This document shows positions 53,948-62,625 of a stretch of 64,000 bases of DNA, piece after piece. How positions within the stretch are numbered: position 1 is the first letter of the stretch; every line of letters starts with the position of its first letter. The notes beneath the pieces were generated by a model that worked only from the letters and a program-made list of their open reading frames with translations, made no database searches and was not told the origin of the DNA. The DNA is taken from NCBI GenBank assembly GCA_016699165.1, contig CP064963.1, positions 4,836,001 through 4,900,000 on the forward strand, written 5' to 3'. Both the position numbers and the translations under genes were made by a program. The stretch is from Candidatus Melainabacteria bacterium (GTDB taxonomy: Bacteria; Cyanobacteriota; Vampirovibrionia; Obscuribacterales; Obscuribacteraceae).

Positions 53948-55446
53948 TCTTTGAGTTCCTGTTCGTTTGAGACAACTCTTTCTTGCGCATTTATTTTCAA
54001 ATTCTTTTGTGCAAGCTGACCTCTCTCATAATCCCAATATGATGAAAAATCAGAGACTATCAACTTCTTAATCTTCTCAGGAAATTTGATTTTCAATTTC
54101 TTGTCATTACCTTCGATGTTTATTTGCAAGCTTAACTTCTTGTCGTTATCAAACTCTTTTGCATCAAAAGTGTAGATGCCCATGTATGACTTATCTACCA
54201 GCTCCTTTCTGCTGTACTCAGTCAAAGACACTTCGTTTTTTTCAAAGGGATGTCTTCCTGATTCAATTGGTTCTTTAATGGATTCGCCATCATCAGAGAC
54301 AAGAGACAGTTTTAAAAAATCCTTTTTGTATTCATTTTTACTATACATGAAAGGCACCGCCATTAGTGGTGCTGCAATTCCGCAAGTGAAAACTGTTGCA
54401 GTAGCTGCTGTGGCTAACCCGGCAGACCGAAGAATTTTTGTTCCTGTCGTCAGCTTTGGTTTTGGTATCACAAATACAGTAACCACAGGCTTTTTATAAT
54501 TGTAGGCTTTGTCATTTTTATAATCGTATTCGTCATCCGTCACAGCAAAATTCTTTTTTTTCGCCCTTGCCTTTCTACTTTTGAGAACCTTGTCTTGTTC
54601 CTTCATTACTTGGTGATAGCCTTGAGGCGGCGTTAAAACCGAAACAAAGAAATAGTTAGAATCAAAGTTGTAATTGCTTTGCTTTCGATTTTTGAAAAAC
54701 TCAGGTCGATCTCTGAGAAATTGGCTGATCGGAAAAGCAATTTCTGGAATATCCGGCAACAGCTCAGGGGAAGGAGCTCCAATTTCTTTTTGTTTTTGTT
54801 TTGCGGCTTCGATTAATTTTATGGTCAATGAGATGGGTACTGCGCCTCCTGGATCAACACCTTTGACTTTTATGGTGTTAATTCCAATCACTTCTCCATC
54901 GTAATTAAGGAGCGGACCGCCTGAGTTCCCTTTATTAATTTGAGCGTCATGGAAAATCATTTGTGAGTCGCATTTACCGACAACACCTTCGGTCATCATC
55001 CGATGCAAATTAACTCTATCAATCGGACTTCCAATAGCTATGACTTTTTCGCCGATCACAACTAGCTCTTCCCCGTTCGGTTTGAAGAAAGGAAGAGATT
55101 TGTAGATACCTATATTTTTTAAATTGACAGCAAGAATAGCAATATCGTTTTCTCTATCATTTTCTAAGATTAGCGCTTCTAGGACTTCGTTTTGGCGGAA
55201 CTTTACTCGTAAATGCCCAGACTGCTCATTCACTACATGACTGTTGGTGACTATGAGTCCTGAAGAATCGGCTAGAAAACCTGAGCCCCATCCTGTGGAT
55301 GAAAAAACAGTCACCACGCCATCTTTCGCATTTTGGAAAATTTCGCCAGCTTTGGATATTTCTCTGCCAAAAGCTGTAGGCGTTGCGCCCCACTGGCACA
55401 ACAACATTGCAATTGCAATTGAGATGGATGCCAGTTTAGATTTCAT
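53944..55446 (-). CDS. Secreted trypsin-like (S1C/HtrA-type) serine protease
   Basis: 500 aa with a signal peptide (LASISIAIAMLLCQWGATPTAFG). Catalytic triad: His70 in VTNSHVVNE, Asp101 in ENDIAILAV, Ser175 in GNSGGPLLN. No PDZ domain is apparent; instead residues ~260-500 hold an unrecognised C-terminal region with a hydrophobic stretch (TAATATVFTCGIAAPLMAVPF, about 355-375) that could anchor it. It would degrade or process envelope proteins. Coupled to a TPR protein gene downstream. Confidence 0.85.
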   Translation of the reverse strand: MKSKLASISIAIAMLLCQWGATPTAFGREISKAGEIFQNAKDGVVTVFSSTGWGSGFLADSSGLIVTNSHVVNEQSGHLRVKFRQNEVLEALILENDRENDIAILAVNLKNIGIYKSLPFFKPNGEELVVIGEKVIAIGSPIDRVNLHRMMTEGVVGKCDSQMIFHDAQINKGNSGGPLLNYDGEVIGINTIKVKGVDPGGAVPISLTIKLIEAAKQKQKEIGAPSPELLPDIPEIAFPISQFLRDRPEFFKNRKQSNYNFDSNYFFVSVLTPPQGYHQVMKEQDKVLKSRKARAKKKNFAVTDDEYDYKNDKAYNYKKPVVTVFVIPKPKLTTGTKILRSAGLATAATATVFTCGIAAPLMAVPFMYSKNEYKKDFLKLSLVSDDGESIKEPIESGRHPFEKNEVSLTEYSRKELVDKSYMGIYTFDAKEFDNDKKLSLQINIEGNDKKLKIKFPEKIKKLIVSDFSSYWDYERGQLAQKNLKINAQERVVSNEQELKE

Positions 55447-55558
55447 TGGTACATAATAAGAAAGATCTGGGCGGTTGTCATGAGATGCCTGTAATTTATC
55501 GCCGCACTAATGCTTTTAGTCTTTCCGAATATGATGTCGAGAAAAGTAACTTAGACAA

Positions 55559-55587
55559 CCGACAAACTGAGCTGGAAGTGATAAGTT
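55559..55587 (+). promoter_or_regulatory. Promoter-like CCGACA-N17-TAAGTT pair
   Basis: Same -35-like hexamer and 17-base spacing as at 51325 and 19249, upstream of the GIY-YIG gene. Its start site would fall just after ATG 55591 of a 28-codon ORF, so either that ORF or this promoter is not real. Confidence 0.3.
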
Positions 55588-55590
55588 GAA

Positions 55591-55677
55591 ATGCCTTTTT
55601 ATGAAGTCACTGGAGCATATTCTAGGACAAACTCAAATCCGACCGATTTATTCAGCACGCTATCTACGGAAATTTAA
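55591..55677 (+). CDS. Possible 28-aa upstream small ORF coupled to the GIY-YIG gene
   Basis: ATG 55591 opens a 28-residue frame (MPFYEVTGAYSRTNSNP...) that ends in TAATG, overlapping the next start by one base. GGAAG lies about 14 bases upstream. It could couple translation of the nuclease or be chance; composition is protein-like but no family is known. Confidence 0.3.
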   Translation: MPFYEVTGAYSRTNSNPTDLFSTLSTEI

Positions 55678-56588
55678 TGGAAAAGAAAGCAAATACAATA
55701 ACTCTATTTCTTGAAGATGGTTCTCCTGAAGGCATTATTTCTGCAGAAGTAGATCAGTGGACGGGTAAAGTTCTAAGTTTTAGAAGTGGAATGTTGCCTG
55801 ATGTTTTTAACCTTGAAAAACTCAATAAGGCTGGCGTCTATCTTTTTGTTGGACCGGACGAAGACAATCCCTTGCATTCGGTCGTCTACGTTGGAAAAAG
55901 TGATAATTTAGAAAAGCGCCTAAAGGGTCACGAGCTACTGGCAAATGATGACCGTTTTCATCGCATTTTTATTTACTTTGCTAAAGACGAGAATCTCTCT
56001 TCAGGTCACATTACCCACATCGAAAAATATCTAATTCAAAGACTAAGATCACTAAAGACTGCTCAGATTAAGAATGGAAACGATGGAGTCGCAGTAAATC
56101 TTTCTCGACCTGAAAAGTCTCAAGTGGAAAACATAATTGAGAAGTTGGAACTTGTTTTGCCAATCCTTGGATTTACCTTTTTGACTGATTCGACAAGTAA
56201 CAGAAACTCGCAGGCTGTTCGAAAAGCAGAGTTTGAGCTAGTTGCTCACGATGGTCGCGTAAAAGCCAGCGCATATGAGTACGAAGGACAGATCGTTGTA
56301 AAAAAGGGTTCACTTATTCGCCATCCTAGTGAAGCCACTTCTAGTTTGAGAAAAAACACTCTCATCTACATTGACTCGCTTATAGCTGAGAGCCAAATCG
56401 GAGAAGTGGTGGATCGAAAAGATGTTTTGGCATTTCAGAATGATGTTGCATTTCCGAGTCCATCTGCTGCTTCAGACGTAATATGCGGTACTTCAACAAA
56501 TGGTAGAAACTTGTGGCGTGTTCAAGGAACTCAACTAACATATGGCGAATGGAAGAAAATGGAGTTGGATAAAGCGACAACTAAATAG
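55677..56588 (+). CDS. GIY-YIG nuclease with DUF4357 domain
   Basis: 303 aa. GIY-YIG core: GVYLF at 53-57, VVYVGKSDNLEKRLKGHE at 69-86 (second motif YVG, catalytic-type Arg in KRLKGH), and a later Glu in HIEKYLIQRL. Residues ~200-300 are DUF4357 (GQIVVKKGSLIR, FPSPSAASDVICGTSTNGRNLWRV). GIY-YIG plus DUF4357 proteins are common in restriction and defence loci. It cuts DNA as a monomer in known relatives; the target here is unknown. Confidence 0.85.
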   Translation: MEKKANTITLFLEDGSPEGIISAEVDQWTGKVLSFRSGMLPDVFNLEKLNKAGVYLFVGPDEDNPLHSVVYVGKSDNLEKRLKGHELLANDDRFHRIFIYFAKDENLSSGHITHIEKYLIQRLRSLKTAQIKNGNDGVAVNLSRPEKSQVENIIEKLELVLPILGFTFLTDSTSNRNSQAVRKAEFELVAHDGRVKASAYEYEGQIVVKKGSLIRHPSEATSSLRKNTLIYIDSLIAESQIGEVVDRKDVLAFQNDVAFPSPSAASDVICGTSTNGRNLWRVQGTQLTYGEWKKMELDKATTK

Positions 56589-56628
56589 ACCCAATTTCTT
56601 TTAGAGTCTGTAGTTCACTTAACCAAAT

Positions 56629-58320
56629 ATGATACCAACTTCGATAATTGCAAAACATATTCTGAAAGCAGCTAAGGAGTTGGATAGCTCTAAAAATTTC
56701 GCCAGACGCAAGTCTACTAGATATGTAGCGAAAGTAAACAGCCGAGAATATCCTCCGAAATTGCTTATAAGTTGCGCGGCGAAATATGCAATAGGAATTG
56801 AGCTTCCATCTAAAGATTTCAGTGGTGGGAGCGAGGCAAATAATTTTCTTCGAAAGCTTGGATTTGTAGTTTTAGAATCTAGAAAAAAGATTTCTATTAA
56901 GCACAATGACGATCGATGCAAAGCATGCAAGATCAAGTTTCTTCTAATGTTGAAAGCCGCATTTGGTGAGGCTTATTCAACTGCTAAACGAACGATCCCC
57001 ACTCGTTTGGAAGAACATCTAGATTCACTTCATTATCCAACTTTGAAAAAGCTGTTGAAGAAGCTTGAAAATCAACGAGGCCGCAAAAAATTTTCTAAAA
57101 AGAAGAATTTGGCACCATGCGATTTTTATTTGCCGAAATACGACACTATCGTTGAATTCGACGAAACTCAGCATTTTACACAATCGCGAATGCTGGCACT
57201 TAAAGCTTATCCAGCCGAACTGCAGCTAGGATTTAACAAGGAAAGGTGGATTCAGTTGTGTAAACAGTTGAATGCCCAAGATAATAGTCCAGAATATCGA
57301 GATGAACAACGTGCGTGGTACGACGCGCTGCGCGATTTGTCAGGTAGCCGTATTGTTCGAGTTTATTCAAAAGATTTTCGCTGGTGCACTTTGAATCCAA
57401 AACTCAAAAAAGATATTTCGACCTTCAAAAAGTTTGTGAACCTTTCTGTTTTTAAAAAGAAAATGAAAGAGGTAGAAACATTCGAATTAGCAAGATTAGT
57501 CATTAATGGAGATTGGAGTGGGCAGGCTAGTAATTGTAAAAAAATACTTTTCCGAGCCTGTAATCAGATTTCCGCATTTCAAAAAGCTAGATGTTTAGTC
57601 ACTTGTGGCGGTTTTCTCCGGGTTGAGTCAGTGGATCAGATTAGAGCATCCAGTCCGAATATTTCTAATATGGAGCTCCAGATGGTTATTAAGTTGAAAG
57701 TGGAAAATGCGGCGCGAACATTTTTGACTAATAGTCTGCTAAAGCGATTAAGAAAACATTTTGAATATATTTCGCTTGGTATTGATACCTACAAGTCAAA
57801 AATTTCTGAGACTACAAATTACATCAAAGAAGATCATGCCGAGCTTATTGTTTTGGTTAACCTGAAAACTTTGAGGTGCTTTACGACGGGTAAAATTTAT
57901 CCTACCAGCAATCAGGCTCGTCATTTGATTCGGTATGACGATCTGCAATCTCATTTCGTATCAGTAGCCGGGGAACGAATATTGATTTTAGGGTGCCACG
58001 ATCTAACAATATTTAGCCCGCGCGGTAATGCGAAGGCAGGATTAGAGCGTAGCGCAATTATTCGCAAATTTAGAAAGATTGCCAAAGCTTTTAAACCAAC
58101 TATTGTGCTGCAACATCCCCATACAACTGTTAAAGCAAAAACTTGGGCTCAACAGTGGGCAGAGATTCGTAGAGATTTGCCATCAGTTAAGACTTACACA
58201 TCTGCTGGGAGCTATTCTTCAGAAGATTCAGGCTGGAAAACGAAAAGCTCGCTGGAGTCGTGTCTAAGGCACACCAAGTTGGGTGAGGTTTTAGATATAG
58301 TCGTGCCGGTTCACTTCTGA
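56629..58320 (+). CDS. Restriction-like protein: McrA-head-like N-terminus plus DUF559-like nuclease
   Basis: 563 aa. Residues ~1-85 (KHILKAAKELDSSKNF...REYPPKLLISCAAKY...FSGGSEANNFLRKLGF) resemble the ScoMcrA N-terminal head domain of McrA-type restriction proteins. Residues ~155-260 contain a PD-(D/E)xK/DUF559-like core, CDFYLPKYDTIVEFDETQHF: Asp165, Glu177, Asp179, His182. The C-terminal ~300 residues, ending in a VVLQHPHTTVKA region, are unrecognised. It follows the GIY-YIG gene by 40 bases on the same strand. Confidence 0.65.
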   Translation: MIPTSIIAKHILKAAKELDSSKNFARRKSTRYVAKVNSREYPPKLLISCAAKYAIGIELPSKDFSGGSEANNFLRKLGFVVLESRKKISIKHNDDRCKACKIKFLLMLKAAFGEAYSTAKRTIPTRLEEHLDSLHYPTLKKLLKKLENQRGRKKFSKKKNLAPCDFYLPKYDTIVEFDETQHFTQSRMLALKAYPAELQLGFNKERWIQLCKQLNAQDNSPEYRDEQRAWYDALRDLSGSRIVRVYSKDFRWCTLNPKLKKDISTFKKFVNLSVFKKKMKEVETFELARLVINGDWSGQASNCKKILFRACNQISAFQKARCLVTCGGFLRVESVDQIRASSPNISNMELQMVIKLKVENAARTFLTNSLLKRLRKHFEYISLGIDTYKSKISETTNYIKEDHAELIVLVNLKTLRCFTTGKIYPTSNQARHLIRYDDLQSHFVSVAGERILILGCHDLTIFSPRGNAKAGLERSAIIRKFRKIAKAFKPTIVLQHPHTTVKAKTWAQQWAEIRRDLPSVKTYTSAGSYSSEDSGWKTKSSLESCLRHTKLGEVLDIVVPVHF

Positions 58321-58465
58321 TATTAAGGGGGATCTTTAGCTTGACGTACGCTTCAAAACACGGATGGTTTGATTCTTAACGTCAATTCCATTTCTAAAAG
58401 TTTCTAGGCTTTAGAATATTTTTTTACCTAAGTAGTCACACGATGAACGAAGAAGGAAGTGAAAA

Positions 58466-58912
58466 ATGGACGATCAGCACATAAACAACTTAACCGTAAA
58501 TAAGCTGAATTTTTTAGATTCTGAAAGTAGATTGCGCGCATCTTTGGGCGAAGATGAAGGAGGTGCGTACTATTTGAGAATGTTTGATCAGAGCGGAAAA
58601 ATACGAACTCAAATCGGGATGGGATTAGACGGGCAGTCTCACATTTGTTTAAATCATGGTGACGGCTCTCCACACTTGCTGCTAATTGTTGATGTGGAAG
58701 GTAATAATCGTATTGTTGCTTATGATAATGTCGGCAACACTAGATTTCAATTAAGTATTGAGGGCGATGGATCCAGCAGCACTATAAAACTTGTTAATTC
58801 TAACGAAAAGCCATTGGCAATTATTGGAGCGGGAATGGATGAGAGGGGAATTGAACAAGCTTCTATAGCGATATTTGATAACGGCGGCAATATTATTCAT
58901 CTGGCACCATGA
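58466..58912 (+). CDS. Hypothetical beta-repeat protein
   Basis: 148 aa with no signal peptide. Five or six short beta units recur with a G-[DE]-G or D-N-x-G turn (LGEDEGGAYYLRMFDQSGKIR, GDGSPHLLLIVDVEGN, AYDNVGNTRFQLSIEGDG, AIIGAGMDERGIEQASIAIFDNGG), suggesting a beta-solenoid or small beta-propeller. GGAAG lies six bases before ATG. Function unknown. Confidence 0.6.
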   Translation: MDDQHINNLTVNKLNFLDSESRLRASLGEDEGGAYYLRMFDQSGKIRTQIGMGLDGQSHICLNHGDGSPHLLLIVDVEGNNRIVAYDNVGNTRFQLSIEGDGSSSTIKLVNSNEKPLAIIGAGMDERGIEQASIAIFDNGGNIIHLAP

Positions 58913-59047
58913 TCATTCAAAAACTTGTCCTTGCCCTTTTTAAGGATCTAGTTCAACAAAGCGAAATTTGATAGTAGCATCACTGAGCAGTTGTCCAGAT
59001 TCCGCCTATACCGTTGGAACTTTCATTTTTCGGAATTTCGTTCAATT

Positions 59048-59290
59048 TTAATTTGATTTTCTTTTATAAGGCTGGGTCGGATCCAAAATAACCGAATACG
59101 TCTCTTGAATTTTCCAATCCTCATAATACTTACACGCAGAAGCTGAATCTGTTAAAACAAGGCTTTGGAGCTGATCTTTATCTTCTTTTTCATCGTGAGA
59201 ATTGTAAAGTGACTGAATTGACGCCACTAGTTTTTTTCGCAATTCGCTTTTATCTAAAGTTTCATCGAATGGAGCAAGACATCTATGCAT
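59048..59290 (-). CDS. Hypothetical small protein
   Basis: 80 aa as called from ATG 59290; the frame stays open for about 40 codons upstream but without a start codon, so the N-terminus is uncertain. It is charged and helical (DKSELRKKLVASIQSLYNSHDEKED). It lies 116 bases downstream of another minus-strand secreted protein gene and may form a pair with it. No family recognised. Confidence 0.45.
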   Translation of the reverse strand: MHRCLAPFDETLDKSELRKKLVASIQSLYNSHDEKEDKDQLQSLVLTDSASACKYYEDWKIQETYSVILDPTQPYKRKSN

Positions 59291-59406
59291 CAGTGAGTAA
59301 TTGGATGGAGCACTTGCTTTTTGAATTTCTCCGGAGACAATTTCGACATTAAAGAGACATAGTAAACTCGAAATTCTTTTGGAAATAAATGAATTCTCAA
59401 AGTTTT

Positions 59407-59844
59407 CTATCTTTCCATATCTTTTTTCTTTCTTGGAGGTGTCTTAACAGTTTCGGCTTCAATGACTTCAGGCTCTGGAAGCAGCAGATATGCCCTTAAA
59501 TGTTTACTTCTTAAATCAAACTTTCCATAACTCAAAATCATGAAATTCAATATGTCGCTTAACTCCTTTTCGCTAATATTTGAGTTGCTTTGAGTCCTGC
59601 GTTTCACTTGATCCGCACTCAAATTCTGATGAGAGTATAAGGTTGCAATCCGCTCAAAAATTGCTTTTTTAGCGGATTGATTTTCGTGCTTGGTTAATGC
59701 AGCGAAATAATGATTTTCCGCTTCTGTATAGTGATTCTTTCTAAAAGCCTCCCAACCGAGTTCAATATCGGGGGACCAACAAATACCTTGTTGTTGTGCA
59801 CCGCAAAGTACAAGGAGTATTAATAGACAAACCAATTTCCACAT
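59407..59844 (-). CDS. Secreted small TPR-like protein
   Basis: 145 aa from ATG 59844, where a signal peptide begins (WKLVCLLILLVLCGAQ); the open frame to 59889 adds an atypical N-terminus. Mature part: LGWEAFRKNHYTEAENHYFAALTKHE, one tetratricopeptide-like unit, then a charged helix with a Pro-rich basic tail. Function unknown. Confidence 0.55.
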   Translation of the reverse strand: MWKLVCLLILLVLCGAQQQGICWSPDIELGWEAFRKNHYTEAENHYFAALTKHENQSAKKAIFERIATLYSHQNLSADQVKRRTQSNSNISEKELSDILNFMILSYGKFDLRSKHLRAYLLLPEPEVIEAETVKTPPRKKKDMER

Positions 59845-60048
59845 GTTTGAAGCCGAAAAATTCCTCAAAATGAACACACGAAGGTACAAAAGATCCTACC
59901 TACCGACTATGACAGCGTCAATTCAAAACCGACAATACGTGGGTATAATCCGCTAGAATTAATGTCCCCAGAACTATCAGAATTTAGTTTTCATGTGCTC
60001 GAAACGCCTGAGTTAACAAGCCTCCACAGAACAATCTATAATTCCCCC

Positions 60049-60747
60049 ATGTCCCCTCACCACACCAACATCCTCCTAGCCGCCATACTCGCCGCGTCAA
60101 TTACGGCGCAGCCGGTTGTGGCTTACTCGCCACTCAAATATTGCGAATCAAATAAGATCGATCTGAGCCCAGCCGAAGTAAATGAAGTCATCGATTACAT
60201 CGACAACAACGATAACAATGCATTCGGATTCACAACAGTAAATTACTTGTATCGACTGGCTGGTTATTCGTCTCACACTAAGAGTTTTAATAACGGCAAT
60301 GAGCTGTTGAATCACCTTTTGAAGAAATTTCAACCTGGCTCAAAAGAAGCGATTGAAACCAAAGAAGTGATTGCAGACGACCACATCATCAGGTTTCTAG
60401 AAGAAACAGACATCGTTTACGCCAATGGACATCAACCCACTCCCGGCCTGGCTTATGGCTACCTAATGAATCCGAGCCATTTCCAGCCGTGCGATACGTT
60501 CCTCAGTTATGTGCCGGCTGAAGAGTACATCGCAAATAGAAAATTCAACTTGCAACCCGGCGAAAGAGAAAAACTGCAGACAGCCGCTAAATTGTACAAA
60601 GAAATTATCGATGAGCGCATTGCCCAGAAGCTTGAATACCCGCTCGACAGAGACTATCTGAATCTTGCCGCGGTGTATCTCTGGCTGAACGACCGCAACA
60701 ATATGAATACTTATCTTGAGCTTATCCAAAGCATAATGTTCGGCTGA
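60049..60747 (+). CDS. Secreted hypothetical protein upstream of S41 protease
   Basis: 232 aa from ATG 60049 (open frame to 59962 is less likely because the signal peptide starts here: ILLAAILAASITAQPVVA). Mature protein is helical, with LSPAEVNEVIDYIDNNDNN near the start. Family not recognised. Its stop overlaps the start of the S41 protease gene (TGATG), so the two are translationally coupled. It supplies the signal peptide that the protease lacks. Confidence 0.6.
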   Translation: MSPHHTNILLAAILAASITAQPVVAYSPLKYCESNKIDLSPAEVNEVIDYIDNNDNNAFGFTTVNYLYRLAGYSSHTKSFNNGNELLNHLLKKFQPGSKEAIETKEVIADDHIIRFLEETDIVYANGHQPTPGLAYGYLMNPSHFQPCDTFLSYVPAEEYIANRKFNLQPGEREKLQTAAKLYKEIIDERIAQKLEYPLDRDYLNLAAVYLWLNDRNNMNTYLELIQSIMFG

Positions 60748-61853
60748 TGCTCAAGCATTTAGTTGAAACCACTGGTAGGGGCAATCTGGTGCAAACTATA
60801 AATGCGTTGAGTGATGAGGGGACGCGCGCGGCAATTCATCGCGATAACTTTGACTATCCAAAGTTGTATCTACAGATTTGGGAATTAATTCAGCAAAATT
60901 ATTATGACCGCACTTTCAACCATCAAGATTGGAACAGTTGGAAAACAAAATTCGACGGAAAAATAGAAAAGCGTGTAGACGCACAGGACGCAATCGACGC
61001 CATGATAAGCAGCCTTGGCGATCGTTCTACTAGACGAATTTACAAAATGGACTACGATGACGAAATAACGCACAGAGAGCCGCAATCCAAAGCCGGGATA
61101 GGTCTTGGGGTCGGCATGAATAATAACAATAGACTAACCGTCACACAAGTAGTCGATGGCGGACCTGCCGCCGCCAGTGGTGCCTTTAGAGCCGGCGATC
61201 AAATCACCGCCATTGATGGCAACCCCACTCTGTATCGCCACCTTGAAGATATGGTGAAAGACCTTCGTGGTCCTGCCGGTTCTATGGTCAAAATTACAAT
61301 CGCCGATGGCTCAAAAGAAGGCAAAACGATCACCCTTGAAAGAAAGGGTCTCACTCTTACGGCAATACTTGATGCGCGAGTGCTTGCAGGCAACACCGGA
61401 TACGTTTGCTTGAAGTCATTTGCCAAAAATCCTGCCCGCGACACACAAGAGGCGGTGGCGAAACTGAACAAATGCTCCGGTATCATTCTCGATATTCGAC
61501 TTCTAAACGAACTCACTCCAGAAAGCGTCGCCGATATTGGAGGCATCTTTGTCGGACCCGGCAAAGTAATTGCGAAATTGCAGACAAAAGATGGCATCAA
61601 AGAATGTAAGACTAGCGGCGAGCAAATATTCAAAGGCAAGCTTATCGTTTTGGTGGACACAACCACGTCCGGCGCGGCCGAAGCTTTAGCCCAGGGGTTA
61701 CGTGAATGTGGAGCCGCCACTTTAATTGGCCGCAAGACGAGAGGGATTGGAAAACAATTGGGCCTTTATAGCCTCAACGACTCGGGAGGTGTGTTTGTCA
61801 CCACAGGCAAATGGACGTCCGCTGAAAACGTGGACGTGGGGCTTGGTGTCTAG
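60747..61853 (+). CDS. S41-family (tail-specific/Ctp-like) protease, prematurely ended by TAG
   Basis: 368 aa. PDZ domain at ~110-200 (GIGLGVGMNNNNRLTV...RAGDQITAIDGNP), then the S41 core with nucleophile Ser in TTTSGAAEALAQGL and Lys in GRKTRGIGKQ. Its frame ends at TAG 61851-61853 right after VGLGV, where relatives continue with a Pro-containing C-terminus. Fifty further codons in frame (PGISVELPKADDKNTG...) run to TGA 62004-62006. So a CAG-to-TAG-type nonsense change, or an error, removes the C-terminus. No signal peptide of its own. Confidence 0.8.
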   Translation: MLKHLVETTGRGNLVQTINALSDEGTRAAIHRDNFDYPKLYLQIWELIQQNYYDRTFNHQDWNSWKTKFDGKIEKRVDAQDAIDAMISSLGDRSTRRIYKMDYDDEITHREPQSKAGIGLGVGMNNNNRLTVTQVVDGGPAAASGAFRAGDQITAIDGNPTLYRHLEDMVKDLRGPAGSMVKITIADGSKEGKTITLERKGLTLTAILDARVLAGNTGYVCLKSFAKNPARDTQEAVAKLNKCSGIILDIRLLNELTPESVADIGGIFVGPGKVIAKLQTKDGIKECKTSGEQIFKGKLIVLVDTTTSGAAEALAQGLRECGAATLIGRKTRGIGKQLGLYSLNDSGGVFVTTGKWTSAENVDVGLGV

Positions 61854-62090
61854 CCTGGCATTAGCGTTGAGTTGCCAAAAGCGGACGACAAGAACACGGG
61901 CAGGCACTGGTGGCTGCAGTCTATCGAGAGTAAAACTGATGTGCCGAAAATGGATGATTTGGTTTTGAAGCGGGCAGTTGAATTTGCGGAGTCGGGTTCG
62001 AAGTGAGCTTTCACCTATTTAATAGTCACTTTTGATAAATGCACAAAAGGTGGCAGAGCTTCAAATCGCTCCTGCAGTCACTTTGCAGAA

Positions 62091-62121
62091 TTACGCAGAA
62101 TGCATTATGCAAAATGCGTAA
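62091..62121. promoter_or_regulatory. 31-bp interrupted palindrome
   Basis: Arms TTACGCA and TGCGTAA flank two TGCA cores, each separated by three bases (TTACGCA-N3-TGCA-N3-TGCA-N3-TGCGTAA). It lies about 90 bases upstream of the frameshifted gene and dCTP-deaminase-like gene and suits a dimeric repressor. The rest of 62007-62212 holds no convincing gene. Confidence 0.45.
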
Positions 62122-62212
62122 CGTACCGAGTGAGCAGCGACAATTAGAATTGCAGATTGGCAGCTCGAAGTTTTTTTCTGCCGTTACTAATTACGAATTA
62201 GGTTTCTCATCC

Positions 62213-62625
62213 ATGATGAAATATTTCTTGCGTGACATACGTTTGTATGGTACATTGATAACGTAACTAATAGCTATACGATTGGCGGACTTTACAAATG
62301 GCATTCACAACAACCATTATTGGTTTATTTTGGCGTTTCTAAAAAAGGTTGGCAAAGCATGATTGAAGCATGGATGAAATGTAACATGGACAAGGGAATG
62401 TTCCCTGGTGAAGTTGGAATCTTCTTTAAAGATTTGGCCGGCAACGACGTTTCGTTATTTTCTTCTGAAAAGTTTATCAACAAAGAAGAATCAGTTCTTT
62501 TAGTATCCGTCCTTAGCAAGACGGAAAAATCTGCTCACGTTAGATTGCCTGTACAGTCGTTTAATGGCACCACTGATGTAGAAGTTTCCTCCGAGAATTT
62601 GAAAGAGGTCATGCAAGTTGCCTGA
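62213..62625 (+). pseudogene. Hypothetical protein, frameshifted near 62235
   Basis: ATG 62213 begins MMKYFLRDIR; one base added to the T3 run after ACG (about 62232-62235) joins the downstream frame RFVWYIDNVTNSYTIGG...KWHSQQPLLVYFG and continues to 62625 (about 137 aa). Without the shift the downstream part lacks a good start (only TTG 62320). The protein is a compact alpha/beta domain of unknown family. Its stop overlaps the dCTP-deaminase-like start (TGATG). Confidence 0.55.

Noticed and set aside
61851..61853. TAG as a possible pyrrolysine codon, prompted by the PheRS-like ligase
   Set aside because: The ligase resembles PheRS with an FDX-ACB domain, not PylS; no other TAG readthrough is seen, so a nonsense change is simpler.
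62039..62266. 75-aa ORF on plus strand
   Set aside because: It has no plausible protein character in its first part; only its last residues from ATG 62213 look real, as the N-terminus of a frameshifted gene.
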